64,000 nt of DNA from JAWXUU01 sp044426045 (GTDB lineage: Bacteria; Bacillota; Clostridia; Christensenellales; CAMQZB01), in NCBI GenBank assembly GCA_044426045.1, contig JAWXUX010000010.1, forward strand, positions 22,028-86,027, given 5' to 3'. Shown piece by piece: positions 44,949-55,679 of the stretch (position 1 is its first letter; each line of letters starts with the position of its first letter). Under the pieces are notes generated by a model. The model saw only the letters and a program-made list of their open reading frames with translations. It did no database searches and was not told the origin of the DNA. A program made the translations under genes and the position numbers.

Positions 44949-45977
44949 TTATTTTCCTTCAGTTATATAGCCATGAAAAGTTATATTTCCATCTCCATCA
45001 ACTTTTTTAAACTCACCTTTGCAAGTTGTTTTGAACACATTAGTGCTAGCTGTAATAGTTGAAAAATATACCTCATCATACCGCATATCAAATGCTTGCA
45101 CTAAACTCCAAACATCTGGATTATTATATTCGATAGCATCTATCAACTCTTTTGCTTCTTGAACATGTCTATACACCATATCCATAAAGTAGTCGATTAG
45201 AATATAATGTAGTAATGTATTGTGATTTACCCAATATTTAATAAAAAGAAGATATATTAAATGATTAATCATGCAATTTGCACATGCACACTGTGCAAAG
45301 GATGTCCACTTTCGCTTGGGCACATCACGCGATATAGCATTACTTTCTCTTTTTATGCTCCAGAATGCCTTATCAAAAACATATGATATATCTCCAGTCA
45401 CATAGCAAGTTGCATCAAGCCAACATCCACCATATTGAGATAATAATCCCATCCTAACGATATCTGAAAAATGAGTGATGGTTATTAACCCGCTTTCCAA
45501 TTTGGCATAAATATACACAGGGATATCTAAATATTGAGCTAAATTATCTTTTGTTATTGTTATAAGCTCCACATCTTCAGAAACATTCCTTCTAACGCTA
45601 TCCATACAAACCTTTATAATTTCAATATCATCTTGATTCCCTTGATACCAGAAGTTCCAAATTATTTTAGGAGTAGGTTTGCTTTGTATATCGGAATATT
45701 TCGTTCTATACTTATTCGCTTCAAATTGAAGAAATTCACCAAACTCTTTGTCGAGTTTATTTGCTATAAGTTTATGTCCGTAATCAATTACCGCCTTTCT
45801 CTTCGCAACAGTGTTCGTACTTTTAAAAATAGGTATCATGCGCAACTTGAAATAAAATACAAACCCAAATTCTCTAATGTATTTCAACTTATCTTTGCTT
45901 TTATATTCCTTTAACACGTTAGCTTTAACCTGTCCTAAATATCTATAAAACTTAAATCTTCTCAAATATTTTTTCAT
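44949..45977 (-). CDS. Capsular polysaccharide synthesis (GT32-like) glycosyltransferase
   Basis: 342 aa from ATG 45977 (TGAGG upstream). PKIIWNFWYQGNQDDIEIIK, SDIVRMGLLSQYGGCWLDAT with the acidic site, and a later FAQCACANCMI region fit the Caps_synth/GT32-like family. These enzymes commonly transfer hexoses to capsule chains. It is followed by the unassigned enzyme with a 1-nt gap and preceded by a GT2. Confidence 0.8.
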   Translation of the reverse strand: MKKYLRRFKFYRYLGQVKANVLKEYKSKDKLKYIREFGFVFYFKLRMIPIFKSTNTVAKRKAVIDYGHKLIANKLDKEFGEFLQFEANKYRTKYSDIQSKPTPKIIWNFWYQGNQDDIEIIKVCMDSVRRNVSEDVELITITKDNLAQYLDIPVYIYAKLESGLITITHFSDIVRMGLLSQYGGCWLDATCYVTGDISYVFDKAFWSIKRESNAISRDVPKRKWTSFAQCACANCMINHLIYLLFIKYWVNHNTLLHYILIDYFMDMVYRHVQEAKELIDAIEYNNPDVWSLVQAFDMRYDEVYFSTITASTNVFKTTCKGEFKKVDGDGNITFHGYITEGK

Positions 45978-45999
45978 TTCATTTGCCTCATCATACATC

Positions 46000-47037
46000 T
46001 CACTTGCACATCTTACTTTTTACTCTACTTATTAATATTTTAACACGCAAAAGAAAAACACCTCTTCTATATTGCCGCTTTTGCATACATCTATTAAATA
46101 AAACTTCAAACTTTGTAGTAGAATTTTTATTATCTATTGCTTGAGATAAGAATTTATCTACAGATATACCCTCTTTAACAACTTTATAAATATCACGTTC
46201 ATTCATCTTTATTTTTATCTTAATAATATTTATGAACCAATTTAATTCTGACTCATAAAAATATTTCATATCATCTTCACTTAAATGATAGCCCACAGCT
46301 ATAGCTTTATTAAATAAATCATCTCTAATTCTCATTCTATTATTGAAGATATCATTTTGCGCTTTCAAAAATCTTTCTTCTAACTTCCGACCATTAATTT
46401 TTGTTTGCAAATTAGGATCCCTGTAAAGATAAACAACAGCATCAATAATTGTTAAAGAATTACAATATTGGAATACACTCGCATTAAAAACGGCATCTTG
46501 ATTGCGAAATATTGCAGGGAATTTTATACCATTTGAAATTAACATTTCTCTTCTATACATTCTTCCCCATGCAGCTCTCATACTCCTGCGTATCAATATT
46601 CGCCTTGTCTCTTCCGTTATATTAGATTGCAAAACATTTTTTTTTGAACATTCTTCTTTACAATAATCTTTTATTGACGTAATACTAATCCCACGCCCCT
46701 CTATAACATCGTATTGATATTTACCTATCTCTTCCACAAACATTTCAACCGCATCTAATGGCAACCAGTCATCAGCATCAGCAAATATAACATACTCACC
46801 AGTCGCTTTTGCAAGGCCATTATTGCGAGCGGGACCAGATCCAGTGTTTTCTTGGTAATGCACCTGAACTCTTTTATCAATTTCATACTTCTTAACTTTT
46901 TCGTATGTTCCATCCGTGGCACCATCAACTATGACAATTACTTCTATATCCTCATAGCTTTGACCAACTACGCTGTTCATACATTCGTCTACATACAACT
47001 CATCATTATACGTAGGTATTATTATACTTATCTTCAT
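46000..47037 (-). CDS. Family 2 glycosyltransferase
   Basis: 345 aa. GT-A family 2: KISIIIPTYNDELYVDECMN, VIVIVDGATDGTYEKVKKYE, FADADDWLPLDAVEMF with the DxD-like metal site, and GRMYRREMLISNGIKFP. It is a close paralogue of the enzyme at 50223-51284 (shared GATDGTY, ADADDWLP/VDADDWLP and a RNQDAVFNASVF/RGQDAMFSRDLF region), which indicates duplication within locus II. Confidence 0.88.
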   Translation of the reverse strand: MKISIIIPTYNDELYVDECMNSVVGQSYEDIEVIVIVDGATDGTYEKVKKYEIDKRVQVHYQENTGSGPARNNGLAKATGEYVIFADADDWLPLDAVEMFVEEIGKYQYDVIEGRGISITSIKDYCKEECSKKNVLQSNITEETRRILIRRSMRAAWGRMYRREMLISNGIKFPAIFRNQDAVFNASVFQYCNSLTIIDAVVYLYRDPNLQTKINGRKLEERFLKAQNDIFNNRMRIRDDLFNKAIAVGYHLSEDDMKYFYESELNWFINIIKIKIKMNERDIYKVVKEGISVDKFLSQAIDNKNSTTKFEVLFNRCMQKRQYRRGVFLLRVKILISRVKSKMCK

Positions 47038-47128
47038 AACCTTTCTTCACCTCTCAACAAATAAATGACCGTTAATAGTTCTTAATACATTCTTATCTTT
47101 CTGCAGTATTCATTATCATGTTGCTAAC

Positions 47129-48064
47129 CTATTTAACATCACATAAAACCAATTTTTCACCAAAGTATTGCAGTGCATCATTATTAATAGTTGTATAGTG
47201 TCCAGCTGCTGGAGTAAATGTCATTTCCCCAAAAATAACTCTACCGTTATCATCATAAAAATCAACTCTACATAAAGGAAAATCTTCAGATAGACACTCC
47301 GCATACTTTATCATTTTGTGAAAATTGTCTGGCTTTGGCGGCAAATCACTTTCAACATGATTTTCCGTATCTATATTTAAAAAATTATATTCTTTATCAA
47401 CGAAGATATGATTTATGATTTTATCTCTATCTGTATATACGCCAATAAACATTGCTTTACCATTAAAACAAGAAATTTTATAATCATATGGCAAAAAACT
47501 ATTTGACTCTATATACCTCTCACAAATTATACATGGTTTTATTTTTGCATAATGTGGTTCCATTGACCAAATACCAAAATCGCTATCGAACCAACTACTA
47601 ACTTTATCCAGAATTTCTTCCTTGTCATATTTCTCTTTATTTTCGCATATAAAATTCTTACCTGAAGATGCATTGTGCTTCAGTACAAACTTATTCGGTA
47701 AAACTTCCCAATCAATTTCTAAAACGTTTCGGTAAACAGCAATCAAGTCATTTAATAAAAATCTCAGTTCCTTTTGTTCAACATATTCCCTTACCCTCAA
47801 TTTGTCAGTACACTGTATAACCTTTGCATTATCGCTATATGTAAACAATTTAAGAAAACAAATTTTTTCATTTAAGTTTTTTGGCTTCTTCAAATTAAGT
47901 TTTTCTCCAAATTCATTATAATAGTGCCTTTTTTCTGCCTGAATTGGATAATGGGTTTTATAAATGCCACTATCTCTATGTCTTTTACTAAAACGCACAA
48001 AAAACTTTACATATATATATAAAATAACTTTATTGTTTTTTAATTTAAATTTTAATTTATTCAT
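47129..48064 (-). CDS. TupA-like ATP-grasp protein
   Basis: 311 aa from ATG 48064. TupA-type features: RHYYNEFGEKLNLKKPKNLN, CTDKLRVREYV, FVLKHNASSGKNFICENKEK, YESNSFLPYDYKISCFNGK-like and RVDFYDDNGRVIFGEMTFTP. TupA-like enzymes form amide-type links to uronic acids in cell-wall polymers. With ugd in the same locus, amidation of a glucuronic acid residue is plausible but inferred. No other amide-forming gene is nearby. Confidence 0.82.
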   Translation of the reverse strand: MNKLKFKLKNNKVILYIYVKFFVRFSKRHRDSGIYKTHYPIQAEKRHYYNEFGEKLNLKKPKNLNEKICFLKLFTYSDNAKVIQCTDKLRVREYVEQKELRFLLNDLIAVYRNVLEIDWEVLPNKFVLKHNASSGKNFICENKEKYDKEEILDKVSSWFDSDFGIWSMEPHYAKIKPCIICERYIESNSFLPYDYKISCFNGKAMFIGVYTDRDKIINHIFVDKEYNFLNIDTENHVESDLPPKPDNFHKMIKYAECLSEDFPLCRVDFYDDNGRVIFGEMTFTPAAGHYTTINNDALQYFGEKLVLCDVK

Positions 48065-48078
48065 AAAATAACAATTCC

Positions 48079-49353
48079 TTATAATTGCATTTGCTTCATA
48101 ACACAATCATTAAAGCGAACATTACCCCATGCTACGTTAGTCCACATGATATCAGGTTTCTCGTTAATAATTGTAAAACTAAAAGCATCATATATATGGT
48201 CTACACTAAAAACTCTTCCATATTCATGCCACTCAAAAGCAACTAGTATTACAGAATAATATCCGTTTTGCAGACTAAGACCTGACAAATTAACATCTAA
48301 TTTTATTTTATCGCCCACCGCACCTGAAAAACTGCTGCTTGTTAGTACTGTACCTACTCTAGCTCCCGAAACAGATTTAATTTCAAATCTTAAGAATATG
48401 TTACTTACACTTTTGTTTACTACCCCTTTTATACTTAACCTTATATCTTCACCGACCTTAAATATATTTTTTTTATCAGCAAACGATAAGTTTTGAAACC
48501 GAAAATCCCCTGTGCATGTGCCGATTTTCCTAATTACATTTACATAATCATAATTAATTTCACTACTTAAACTCTTCTCTGAATAAGCCTCTATAGCCTC
48601 TTCCACATCCCCATCAAAAATCAGTTCCCCTTGTTTAAGCACAACGCACCTTGTGCAAAGCTGACGAATTGTCGCCATATTGTGACTAACATAAAGAACT
48701 GTTCTACTATCTTCTTGAGATAAATTATTCATTTTCCCTAAGCATTTTTCTTGAAATCTAATATCGCCAACAGCTAGAACTTCATCCATAACCAATATAT
48801 CTGAATCAAGGTGTGCCGCTACTGCAAAAGCTAATTTTACATACATACCGCTCGAGTACCTTTTAACTGGCGTATCGATAAACTTTGCACATTCGGAAAA
48901 TTCAATGATATCATCGATTTTAGCTGCGATTTCATCCTTAGTCATACCAAGAATCGCACCGTTCATATAGATGTTTTCTCTGCCTGTAAGTTCGCCATTA
49001 AAGCCTGTTCCGACTTCTAGCATACTTGAGACTCTACCGTTCATTAGAATTTCGCCATCTGTTGGCGCTGTAACTCTTGAAAGAAGTTTCAAAAGAGTTG
49101 ATTTGCCTGCACCGTTTCCGCCGATTATACCAACTCTTTCGCCTTTTTGGACATCAAAACTTACGCCTTTAAGAGCCATAAACTTTTCTCTGCTACCTCT
49201 TTTTGAAGTTTGACCAATCTTAACATTTGGATCTTCCTTCTTTCTGACAGCAGCCCACCAACTTTGGAGTTCTTCTCTCAGCGTGCTGCCGCCGATTGCA
49301 CCAAGCCTATATTCTTTTTGAACATTATTAAATCTTATTATTGTTTCACTCAT
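48079..49353 (-). CDS. Polysaccharide ABC exporter ATPase with C-terminal binding domain (Wzt-like)
   Basis: 424 aa. An ABC ATPase with Walker A GGNGAGKST (about residue 75), signature YSSGMYVKLAFAVA, Walker B ILVMDEVLAVGD and the H-loop YVSHNMATI. From about residue 275 a beta-rich extension follows (KVGEDIRLSIKGVVNKSVSN), like the carbohydrate-binding domain of O-antigen Wzt. It pairs with the permease upstream and should export or translocate the locus II glycan. Confidence 0.9.
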   Translation of the reverse strand: MSETIIRFNNVQKEYRLGAIGGSTLREELQSWWAAVRKKEDPNVKIGQTSKRGSREKFMALKGVSFDVQKGERVGIIGGNGAGKSTLLKLLSRVTAPTDGEILMNGRVSSMLEVGTGFNGELTGRENIYMNGAILGMTKDEIAAKIDDIIEFSECAKFIDTPVKRYSSGMYVKLAFAVAAHLDSDILVMDEVLAVGDIRFQEKCLGKMNNLSQEDSRTVLYVSHNMATIRQLCTRCVVLKQGELIFDGDVEEAIEAYSEKSLSSEINYDYVNVIRKIGTCTGDFRFQNLSFADKKNIFKVGEDIRLSIKGVVNKSVSNIFLRFEIKSVSGARVGTVLTSSSFSGAVGDKIKLDVNLSGLSLQNGYYSVILVAFEWHEYGRVFSVDHIYDAFSFTIINEKPDIMWTNVAWGNVRFNDCVMKQMQL

Positions 49354-49354
49354 A

Positions 49355-50206
49355 TCACACCGTATCCATAAATGTTTTTTCCACGTGGTTAAACATTGCT
49401 ATACCAATAAGCACAATTGCAATTGTCATTAGCCAACCAATACCATAATACATCCAAGACCATGTGCCTGCCAACGGTCCTAGCATAGCATATTTAAATC
49501 CTTCCAAAATTGGTGTTATTGGATTTAGCATATATAACGCCATATATTTTTCTGAAATCTCACTAGCCGCATAAGCAACCGGACTCGCATACATCAATAA
49601 CGACACACCGAAGCTCACTAGCATAGCAAGGTCACGATATTTTGTAGTTATTGATGAAACTATAATACCAATACCCATCCCCAGCAATCCAAGTTGCAAA
49701 ATGAATATTGGCACAAGCAACATATACCAAGAAAATGACATAGTATAAGACGGCATAAAGTAATATACCACCCAAGCAACAGCAAACATTCCCATTTGAA
49801 TCATAAGTGAAATTAGTCCCGTGAATATCGAAGCTATAGGCACTGTTAATCTAGGGAAATACACCTTACCAAATACATTAGCATTTTTAATAAAAGTGCT
49901 TGAATTCTCCGTCAAACAATACGCAAAATATATCCACATCATATTGCCCGCAAGATAAAACAAAAATGATGGTACACTATCATCAGGAGCAAGCCCAGCA
50001 AGGCTTCCAAAAATAAACGTGAACACAACAGTATTGAGTAGCGGATTGATAAGCGCCCAAGCTGGCCCCAAAATCGTTTGCTTATACTGTGTCACAAAGT
50101 TTCTCTTTACAAATAAGGCTATCAAATCCCTATATTTAAATGTTTCTTTCAAATTAAGCTCAAACTTATTTGTTTTAGGCCTAATTTTTGTTTTAAAATT
50201 TTCCAT
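49355..50206 (-). CDS. Polysaccharide ABC exporter permease (Wzm-like)
   Basis: 283 aa with six membrane segments and the ABC-2 pattern KYRDLIALFVKRNFVTQYKQ at the N-terminus, then TILGPAWALINPLLNTVVFT and a KYRDLAMLVSF loop. It is the permease partner of the ATPase 1 nt downstream. The pair is typical of teichoic-acid, rhamnan or O-antigen export. Confidence 0.92.
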   Translation of the reverse strand: MENFKTKIRPKTNKFELNLKETFKYRDLIALFVKRNFVTQYKQTILGPAWALINPLLNTVVFTFIFGSLAGLAPDDSVPSFLFYLAGNMMWIYFAYCLTENSSTFIKNANVFGKVYFPRLTVPIASIFTGLISLMIQMGMFAVAWVVYYFMPSYTMSFSWYMLLVPIFILQLGLLGMGIGIIVSSITTKYRDLAMLVSFGVSLLMYASPVAYAASEISEKYMALYMLNPITPILEGFKYAMLGPLAGTWSWMYYGIGWLMTIAIVLIGIAMFNHVEKTFMDTV

Positions 50207-50222
50207 TCAAATTAATCTCCTA

Positions 50223-51284
50223 CTATATTTGTTGAAATATATTCCAAATTTTATATTTTAATTTAATTAGTATTATCACTAGACCATATTTTTTTGCGAT
50301 TATTAATTTTTTTATAAAACATGCTCTGCAACCTTTCACCCTACTGTTGATTGTGACATCATTATAAAATTTATCACTTGAATACAAATCCTTTAACCAT
50401 TTCTTACACTCAATTACACTGCTAATAGACACATTGCACCTTATTGCTGAAAGAATCATGGAGTATTCTATATTGGATTTTAACACCAATTCATCATTAG
50501 TGACTGGGTAATCAATATCTTCTATATTTTGGAAAAATCTATACCATAACTGCTTTCTAACATTTAATGAGTCTTTCTGCGCATCTATGTAACGACTTTC
50601 GTTTCTTCGTGCCTGAAAATTAATGTCATTATTAATTTCACCAAACATCGGATCCCTAAAATAATAAGTAGTATTAGGAATAGTTGCCATAGACTCAATA
50701 TACTTAAATAAATCTCTACTGAACATAGCATCTTGTCCTCTAAACATAGCAGGGAATCTTAAATTATTACTTTTTATAACTGAAGTTTTATAAATTCTGC
50801 CCCAAACTGCACCTAACTGATTGAAGAAATATCGTTTTGCTTCTAATTCATCTTTTATTTGAATCTCTCCATATTTGTGAGCTACTTCCATAACCTTACC
50901 ACCTTTAAATTGCACATAGACATTTGATCCAATAATTAAATCATATTCGCAAACATCCAAAACATTACAAAAATTCTTAACTGCATCATGTGGCAACCAA
51001 TCGTCTGCATCAACAAACATTAAATACTCCCCCCTAGCTATATTTATTCCATTATTCCTAGCCGGACCAGCACCCGCATTCTCTTGGAAATACACTTTTA
51101 CCCTTGCATCTGATTCATATTTTTTCACTATATCATAAGTCCCGTCTGTTGCTCCATCAATAATAATAATTATTTCGATGTTTTCATATGACTGCTTTAC
51201 TAAACTATCTAAACACTTCTTTATGTATAATTCATCATTATATGTAGGCACAATTATACTTACACTAATCTTTTCTTTATTCAT
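50223..51284 (-). CDS. Family 2 glycosyltransferase
   Basis: 353 aa. VSIIVPTYNDELYIKKCLDS, IIIIDGATDGTYDIVKKYES and MFVDADDWLPHDAVKNF with the metal-binding acidic site. It is a paralogue of the enzyme at 46000-47037. The C-terminal tail is basic and hydrophobic (KKLIIAKKYGLVIILIKLKY), which suggests membrane contact. It lies 5' of the Wzm permease. Confidence 0.88.
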   Translation of the reverse strand: MNKEKISVSIIVPTYNDELYIKKCLDSLVKQSYENIEIIIIIDGATDGTYDIVKKYESDARVKVYFQENAGAGPARNNGINIARGEYLMFVDADDWLPHDAVKNFCNVLDVCEYDLIIGSNVYVQFKGGKVMEVAHKYGEIQIKDELEAKRYFFNQLGAVWGRIYKTSVIKSNNLRFPAMFRGQDAMFSRDLFKYIESMATIPNTTYYFRDPMFGEINNDINFQARRNESRYIDAQKDSLNVRKQLWYRFFQNIEDIDYPVTNDELVLKSNIEYSMILSAIRCNVSISSVIECKKWLKDLYSSDKFYNDVTINSRVKGCRACFIKKLIIAKKYGLVIILIKLKYKIWNIFQQI

Positions 51285-51529
51285 TTTCTATACCTTAATT
51301 CTTACTAAACTTATCTTACTATTCTTTCTGATAGATGTATTTTTCACACACATGATTTACACTATATTTTTTAACTAGTTTTCGCATACAACAATATCAA
51401 CTATGATAAATTCAAAATTCTAGTGCGACTAGTTGATAATACTTTCCATAGTATTTCTAACACACTTTCACACCTTATAATTGACATAATGATATCTGTA
51501 ATTCCCTTCTTTTTATAATGTCGGCACAT

Positions 51530-52645
51530 CTATATTAAATATAAATTTGCCAATTTGTAAACAATTTTTCTCATATCATAGTCTTCTATACTCATCTTGG
51601 GAATACTACAGATATTGTTACCCAATAATGCTTTGCACCAAATAGACTTGTTTTCGTCTAAGCTTAATGATACATATTGCTCCGTAACATGTGCAGCTTC
51701 AGGAACAGCTTTAGATACTACACATCTCAACCCCAATGATTGTGCCTCTATTACAGCTATACCTAATCCTTCATAAGATGATGGAAACAAAAACACGTTC
51801 ATAACCGACATTAAATCAGGCACATCTGTCCTATTTCCTAATATAACTACCTTATCAATTATATGATAATAGTCTAACAACTCCATTATCTCTTGTTTTA
51901 ATTCACCAGCACCTACTAATAATAATTTAGCATTTGATTTATAATTTAGTAATTCAACAAAAACTTCAATGAGAAATTTATGATTTTTTGCAATATTCAA
52001 TCTACCAACATGGCCTACTATAAAATCATCTTCATTAAATCCAATATCTTTCAAAATATCTTCTCTTGAATCTACGTACAATTCTTTTTTAAATCTTTCT
52101 AAATTGATACCATTATTAAGGACTAATGTATTATTTACATTAAACATTTCATTTAACTGAATTCTCATATCATCATGCAATGCTATCAGTTGCAAATTAT
52201 GACTCTTTATTAATCTCTTTACACAATATTTCTCAAATTTCCTTTGAGTGTTTTTTTTAAACATATATTTTAAATCAGCGTGCACAGTATGATATAATTT
52301 TACATTTTTAAACAACTTTTTATGAAAAAAAACATATGATACAATTGGTAAATGTATATGTAATACATCAATTTTTTCCTTTTTAAAATATTTAATAAAC
52401 TCTATGTGCCTACGAGTAAAATTAATTAATTTTTTTATTATAAATTTTGATGCTTTGGTCTTTATTAAAGAATCTATGGGTATTCCTTGTTTCCTGACTT
52501 CTTCCTCATTTACGCAATCAAAAGATTGCATTAACAATACCCTAGAATCAATAATATCCTTATTTAATAAAGATACATAATCTTTAACTATAATTTCTGC
52601 CCCACCCATATGCAATGAGCTTATAAATTGAACTACTTTCTTCAT
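51530..52645 (-). CDS. Family 4 glycosyltransferase
   Basis: 371 aa. GT-B enzyme with VVQFISSLHMGGAEIIVKDY, HLPIVSYVFF, VGHVGRLNIAKNHKFLIEVF and PSSYEGLGIAVIEAQSLGL (GT4 acidic pair). It is a paralogue of the enzyme at 57717-58817 (same HVGRxNxxKNHxFLI block). It follows an intergenic gap of about 245 bp in which I see no gene. Confidence 0.86.
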   Translation of the reverse strand: MKKVVQFISSLHMGGAEIIVKDYVSLLNKDIIDSRVLLMQSFDCVNEEEVRKQGIPIDSLIKTKASKFIIKKLINFTRRHIEFIKYFKKEKIDVLHIHLPIVSYVFFHKKLFKNVKLYHTVHADLKYMFKKNTQRKFEKYCVKRLIKSHNLQLIALHDDMRIQLNEMFNVNNTLVLNNGINLERFKKELYVDSREDILKDIGFNEDDFIVGHVGRLNIAKNHKFLIEVFVELLNYKSNAKLLLVGAGELKQEIMELLDYYHIIDKVVILGNRTDVPDLMSVMNVFLFPSSYEGLGIAVIEAQSLGLRCVVSKAVPEAAHVTEQYVSLSLDENKSIWCKALLGNNICSIPKMSIEDYDMRKIVYKLANLYLI

Positions 52646-52671
52646 CCTATTTTTACCTATTCAAATTATTT

Positions 52672-53763
52672 TTAATTCAATATTGTTTTAATATACTCAT
52701 GCGAATATATACTTAGTTTTTTTATATTATACAAATGCTGCTGATAATCAATGACATCTTGCTGCAACTTATAATCGTCTATCAGCCTATCTATGAAACC
52801 AAAATTAGAAAGTAAGTCAGACATTCTTGAATTCAGATTTTCTTTTCGTTTGCAAACAAAAAACTGTTTTTCAAAAATAATAGAAAATGCTGTAGCATGA
52901 AAAGAATTCGATATCACCATGTCACTATAATAAATTAAATTTAAAAACTCTATTGGTCCAATTCCTTTTATGAATTTACCATAATCATTCTTAAAAACAG
53001 TTATAATTTTCAAATTCTTTTCTTTGGCTATTTTCTGTGCAATCTTCTTCATATCGCTTGATTTATCAAAATCATATACCAATAGATATTTAGAATTCAC
53101 TAATTGTTTCGATATAAAATTTTTAATCCAAACATCACGATCTATTAAAAACACTGGATCTAATACAGTTCTTGCTTTAGTTATGCCCATTCCTTCAATA
53201 ATTGATAAGCCAGTTTGCTCTCTCACTGAAATATAGTCTAATTCCGAGATAAATTTCTTATCTATTGTCTCAATATCGCTAGACAATGAATCAACTGCAA
53301 AACTTGCTGCATATGATGCTTTTACAGCATTCTTTTGTGCGAATTGCAAAAAAAATGATGGATCCTTTCCATTTGGAAACAAAGGGTTCCATATCTGATC
53401 ACTACCAGCAATATACACATCAGCTTTTGGCAATCTTTCATTTAGTTCTTGACAGCTAAGATACCTATCTTTAGTTACTTGCAAATAGTCTTTTTTAAAT
53501 GAATCAAATTTCTTTTTCTTTAATTCAAATCTTTTAAAAAATCTACCTGGGAATTTTGCTAGCAAATATGCTATTTTAACAAATGGACGATCATATTTTG
53601 AACTAATTGACCACAAACCATAATGGTTGCTTAAGTAGTCAGGCTTATAATCTATAATTTCTGCATCATGTCCTTGATTTTTTAAATATGTATTCAACGC
53701 ATATGCTTGCAATCCAGCGCCTGCATTATAAACATCATGACATGTTATTGTATATATTTTCAT
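52672..53763 (-). CDS. Polysaccharide pyruvyltransferase
   Basis: 363 aa. Same family as the first half of the fusion at 11981-14251: MKIYTITCHDVYNAGAGLQA, IAGSDQIWNPLFPNG, SYAASFAVDS, VREQTGLSII and VISNSFHATAFSIIFEKQFF. It should attach a pyruvyl group from PEP to a sugar of the locus II glycan. Here it is a single-domain protein, so the FrhB extension of locus I is not needed for the fold. Confidence 0.87.
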   Translation of the reverse strand: MKIYTITCHDVYNAGAGLQAYALNTYLKNQGHDAEIIDYKPDYLSNHYGLWSISSKYDRPFVKIAYLLAKFPGRFFKRFELKKKKFDSFKKDYLQVTKDRYLSCQELNERLPKADVYIAGSDQIWNPLFPNGKDPSFFLQFAQKNAVKASYAASFAVDSLSSDIETIDKKFISELDYISVREQTGLSIIEGMGITKARTVLDPVFLIDRDVWIKNFISKQLVNSKYLLVYDFDKSSDMKKIAQKIAKEKNLKIITVFKNDYGKFIKGIGPIEFLNLIYYSDMVISNSFHATAFSIIFEKQFFVCKRKENLNSRMSDLLSNFGFIDRLIDDYKLQQDVIDYQQHLYNIKKLSIYSHEYIKTILN

Positions 53764-53769
53764 TTTCGC

Positions 53770-54957
53770 CTACTCTATCTCGCTATATATTTTCAACATT
53801 TCTTTTGAATTTGAATAATCACTATCACTGCAATTTTGAATCAAAGAGTTTCTCAACGTTTCATCAATTAAAACATTATATATTCCAACAGCACATGCAT
53901 CGTTTTCAAGCGGCACTATCACACCATCAATACCATCTTTAAGCTGACTTCTTGCAGTTGGATAATCTGTTATAATAACAGGTTTACAAAGCATTTGCGC
54001 TTCCAAAACTACCACTGCTTTGCCTTCATATCGTGATGGTTGAATATACCAATCACAGGCTTTTATATATGGATAAGCAGAATCTCTCTTACCTAGCATG
54101 ATAACATTGTTTTGCATTCCGTGTGTGATAATAGATTTTTTTATCTCTTCTTCCATTCCACCGAAACCAACAATATACCATTTGACATTCAATCCCTTTT
54201 TCAATAGCTCACTACAGATAATTGGTATATTCTCCATGTTTTTTGCATATTCATATCTTCCAACAGTCAAAAGCCTTATAGCACCATCATTCGGCATTTC
54301 TACTTCTACATTTATGCTAACTGCGACATTATTAACATGAATTGGATCAAGCATATTTTCTATAACACCAACTTTATCTTTAAATTCTGGAAAAATATTA
54401 ATAAATGCAGTCGAACAATCTTCACTTACGCCAAAAATTTTATCAACACGCGAATAATTCTTTCTTAAATATTCTGTATACCAAGCCCGTTTAGATTCTT
54501 CCATCGCATCAAGATACACTCCATAATCCGTGTGAATCCATCCTATTTTCCTTTTTGCGTTGACCTTATGAAACATAACATCAAATGGAAGAAAAAAACC
54601 GATGGCTAAATCATATTCCTGATCTATATTATCGACGCACTTTTGCACAATCTTATCCCATGAATTTTCGGGCATTATTTTAGATATATAATCCTTTATC
54701 CTTAACAATGCAGAATAATAAGCTCGATTTTTCAACTTTGTTTTAAAAGAGTCTTTAATATATGCAAGATTCTTAACTTCCGGCAATATATTAACATTTT
54801 TATTTATTTCACCAAACAATGGCCCTCTATGCGCATACAAAAACAAATCAACTTCATATTTATCATAATCAAAGTTATTAAGTAAAGAAATCAAACTTCT
54901 CTCTATTCCACCAACTTCCATTGATCCACTAAATGATATAAATATTTTCTTTTTCAT
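53770..54957 (-). CDS. Family 4 glycosyltransferase
   Basis: 395 aa. KKKIFISFSGSMEVGGIERS, IRLLTVGRYEYAKNMENIPI and QPSRYEGKAVVVLEAQMLC with the conserved Glu pair. It resembles the enzyme at 15743-16930 in locus I (IHTDIEKI versus IHTDYGVY). It overlaps the following GT32-like gene by 4 nt at its start, so the two are co-translated. Confidence 0.86.
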   Translation of the reverse strand: MKKKIFISFSGSMEVGGIERSLISLLNNFDYDKYEVDLFLYAHRGPLFGEINKNVNILPEVKNLAYIKDSFKTKLKNRAYYSALLRIKDYISKIMPENSWDKIVQKCVDNIDQEYDLAIGFFLPFDVMFHKVNAKRKIGWIHTDYGVYLDAMEESKRAWYTEYLRKNYSRVDKIFGVSEDCSTAFINIFPEFKDKVGVIENMLDPIHVNNVAVSINVEVEMPNDGAIRLLTVGRYEYAKNMENIPIICSELLKKGLNVKWYIVGFGGMEEEIKKSIITHGMQNNVIMLGKRDSAYPYIKACDWYIQPSRYEGKAVVVLEAQMLCKPVIITDYPTARSQLKDGIDGVIVPLENDACAVGIYNVLIDETLRNSLIQNCSDSDYSNSKEMLKIYSEIE

Positions 54958-55670
54958 TTCTTCCTCTTTATAAAATCAAAACAATTGGCACCAAATATCC
55001 TTCGAATACGCCTTGTTATATTACTCCGAATAACCTTATGCTTTGGTATCCAAGTTTTTGCATACCAATGAATTGAATATGTATTTCCAGTTTTATTTAG
55101 TTTGCCAGTTGAGTCATCGTATGGATTCATATATTCTTGTGGCAAACATACAACATTACTAACTACCTGCATACTACCATCAATTTTAAACCCTAGTTTA
55201 CGCATAGCATCAGTATTTTTATGCGGACATCCGACCATATTTAACGAGCCATCTTTATTTATAAAAACACTATTTTCATATTCGGCAATCATCACATCAA
55301 TAAATTTAGAATTTGCCTCCGAACCAAAACCTTGACCAGTATTACAAAATTCTTCATTCTCAAACCCAATAAATGCATCAAATACAAGCAACTCATCAAA
55401 AGGCTTCACCACTTCTACATCAGTATCCAAATATATACCACCATGTTCTTTGACTACTAACAACCTAACTAAATCACTAGCAAAAGCATACTTCTTTGAT
55501 TCATACGCTTGCCTTATATAAACATTAGAATTAATATCAAAATTAGATTCATTCCACTCAATAATCTCATAATCAGAACAAAACCTCTTCCAACTTTCAA
55601 TGCATCTTTTCGCTAGTTCAGGTTTCTCTTTTCCACCAAACCATACATAATGAATTTTTTTTGGTATCAT
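54954..55670 (-). CDS. GT32-like glycosyltransferase (OCH1 type)
   Basis: 238 aa. MIPKKIHYVWFGGKEKPELA, a CIESWKRF block, KKYAFASDLVRLLVVKEHGG and IYLDTDVEVVKPFD with the DxD metal site: the classic small GT32 of bacterial capsule loci. A single compact GT-A domain. It probably adds a hexose in the locus II repeat unit. Confidence 0.88.
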   Translation of the reverse strand: MIPKKIHYVWFGGKEKPELAKRCIESWKRFCSDYEIIEWNESNFDINSNVYIRQAYESKKYAFASDLVRLLVVKEHGGIYLDTDVEVVKPFDELLVFDAFIGFENEEFCNTGQGFGSEANSKFIDVMIAEYENSVFINKDGSLNMVGCPHKNTDAMRKLGFKIDGSMQVVSNVVCLPQEYMNPYDDSTGKLNKTGNTYSIHWYAKTWIPKHKVIRSNITRRIRRIFGANCFDFIKRKK

Positions 55671-55679
55671 ATTCTCTCC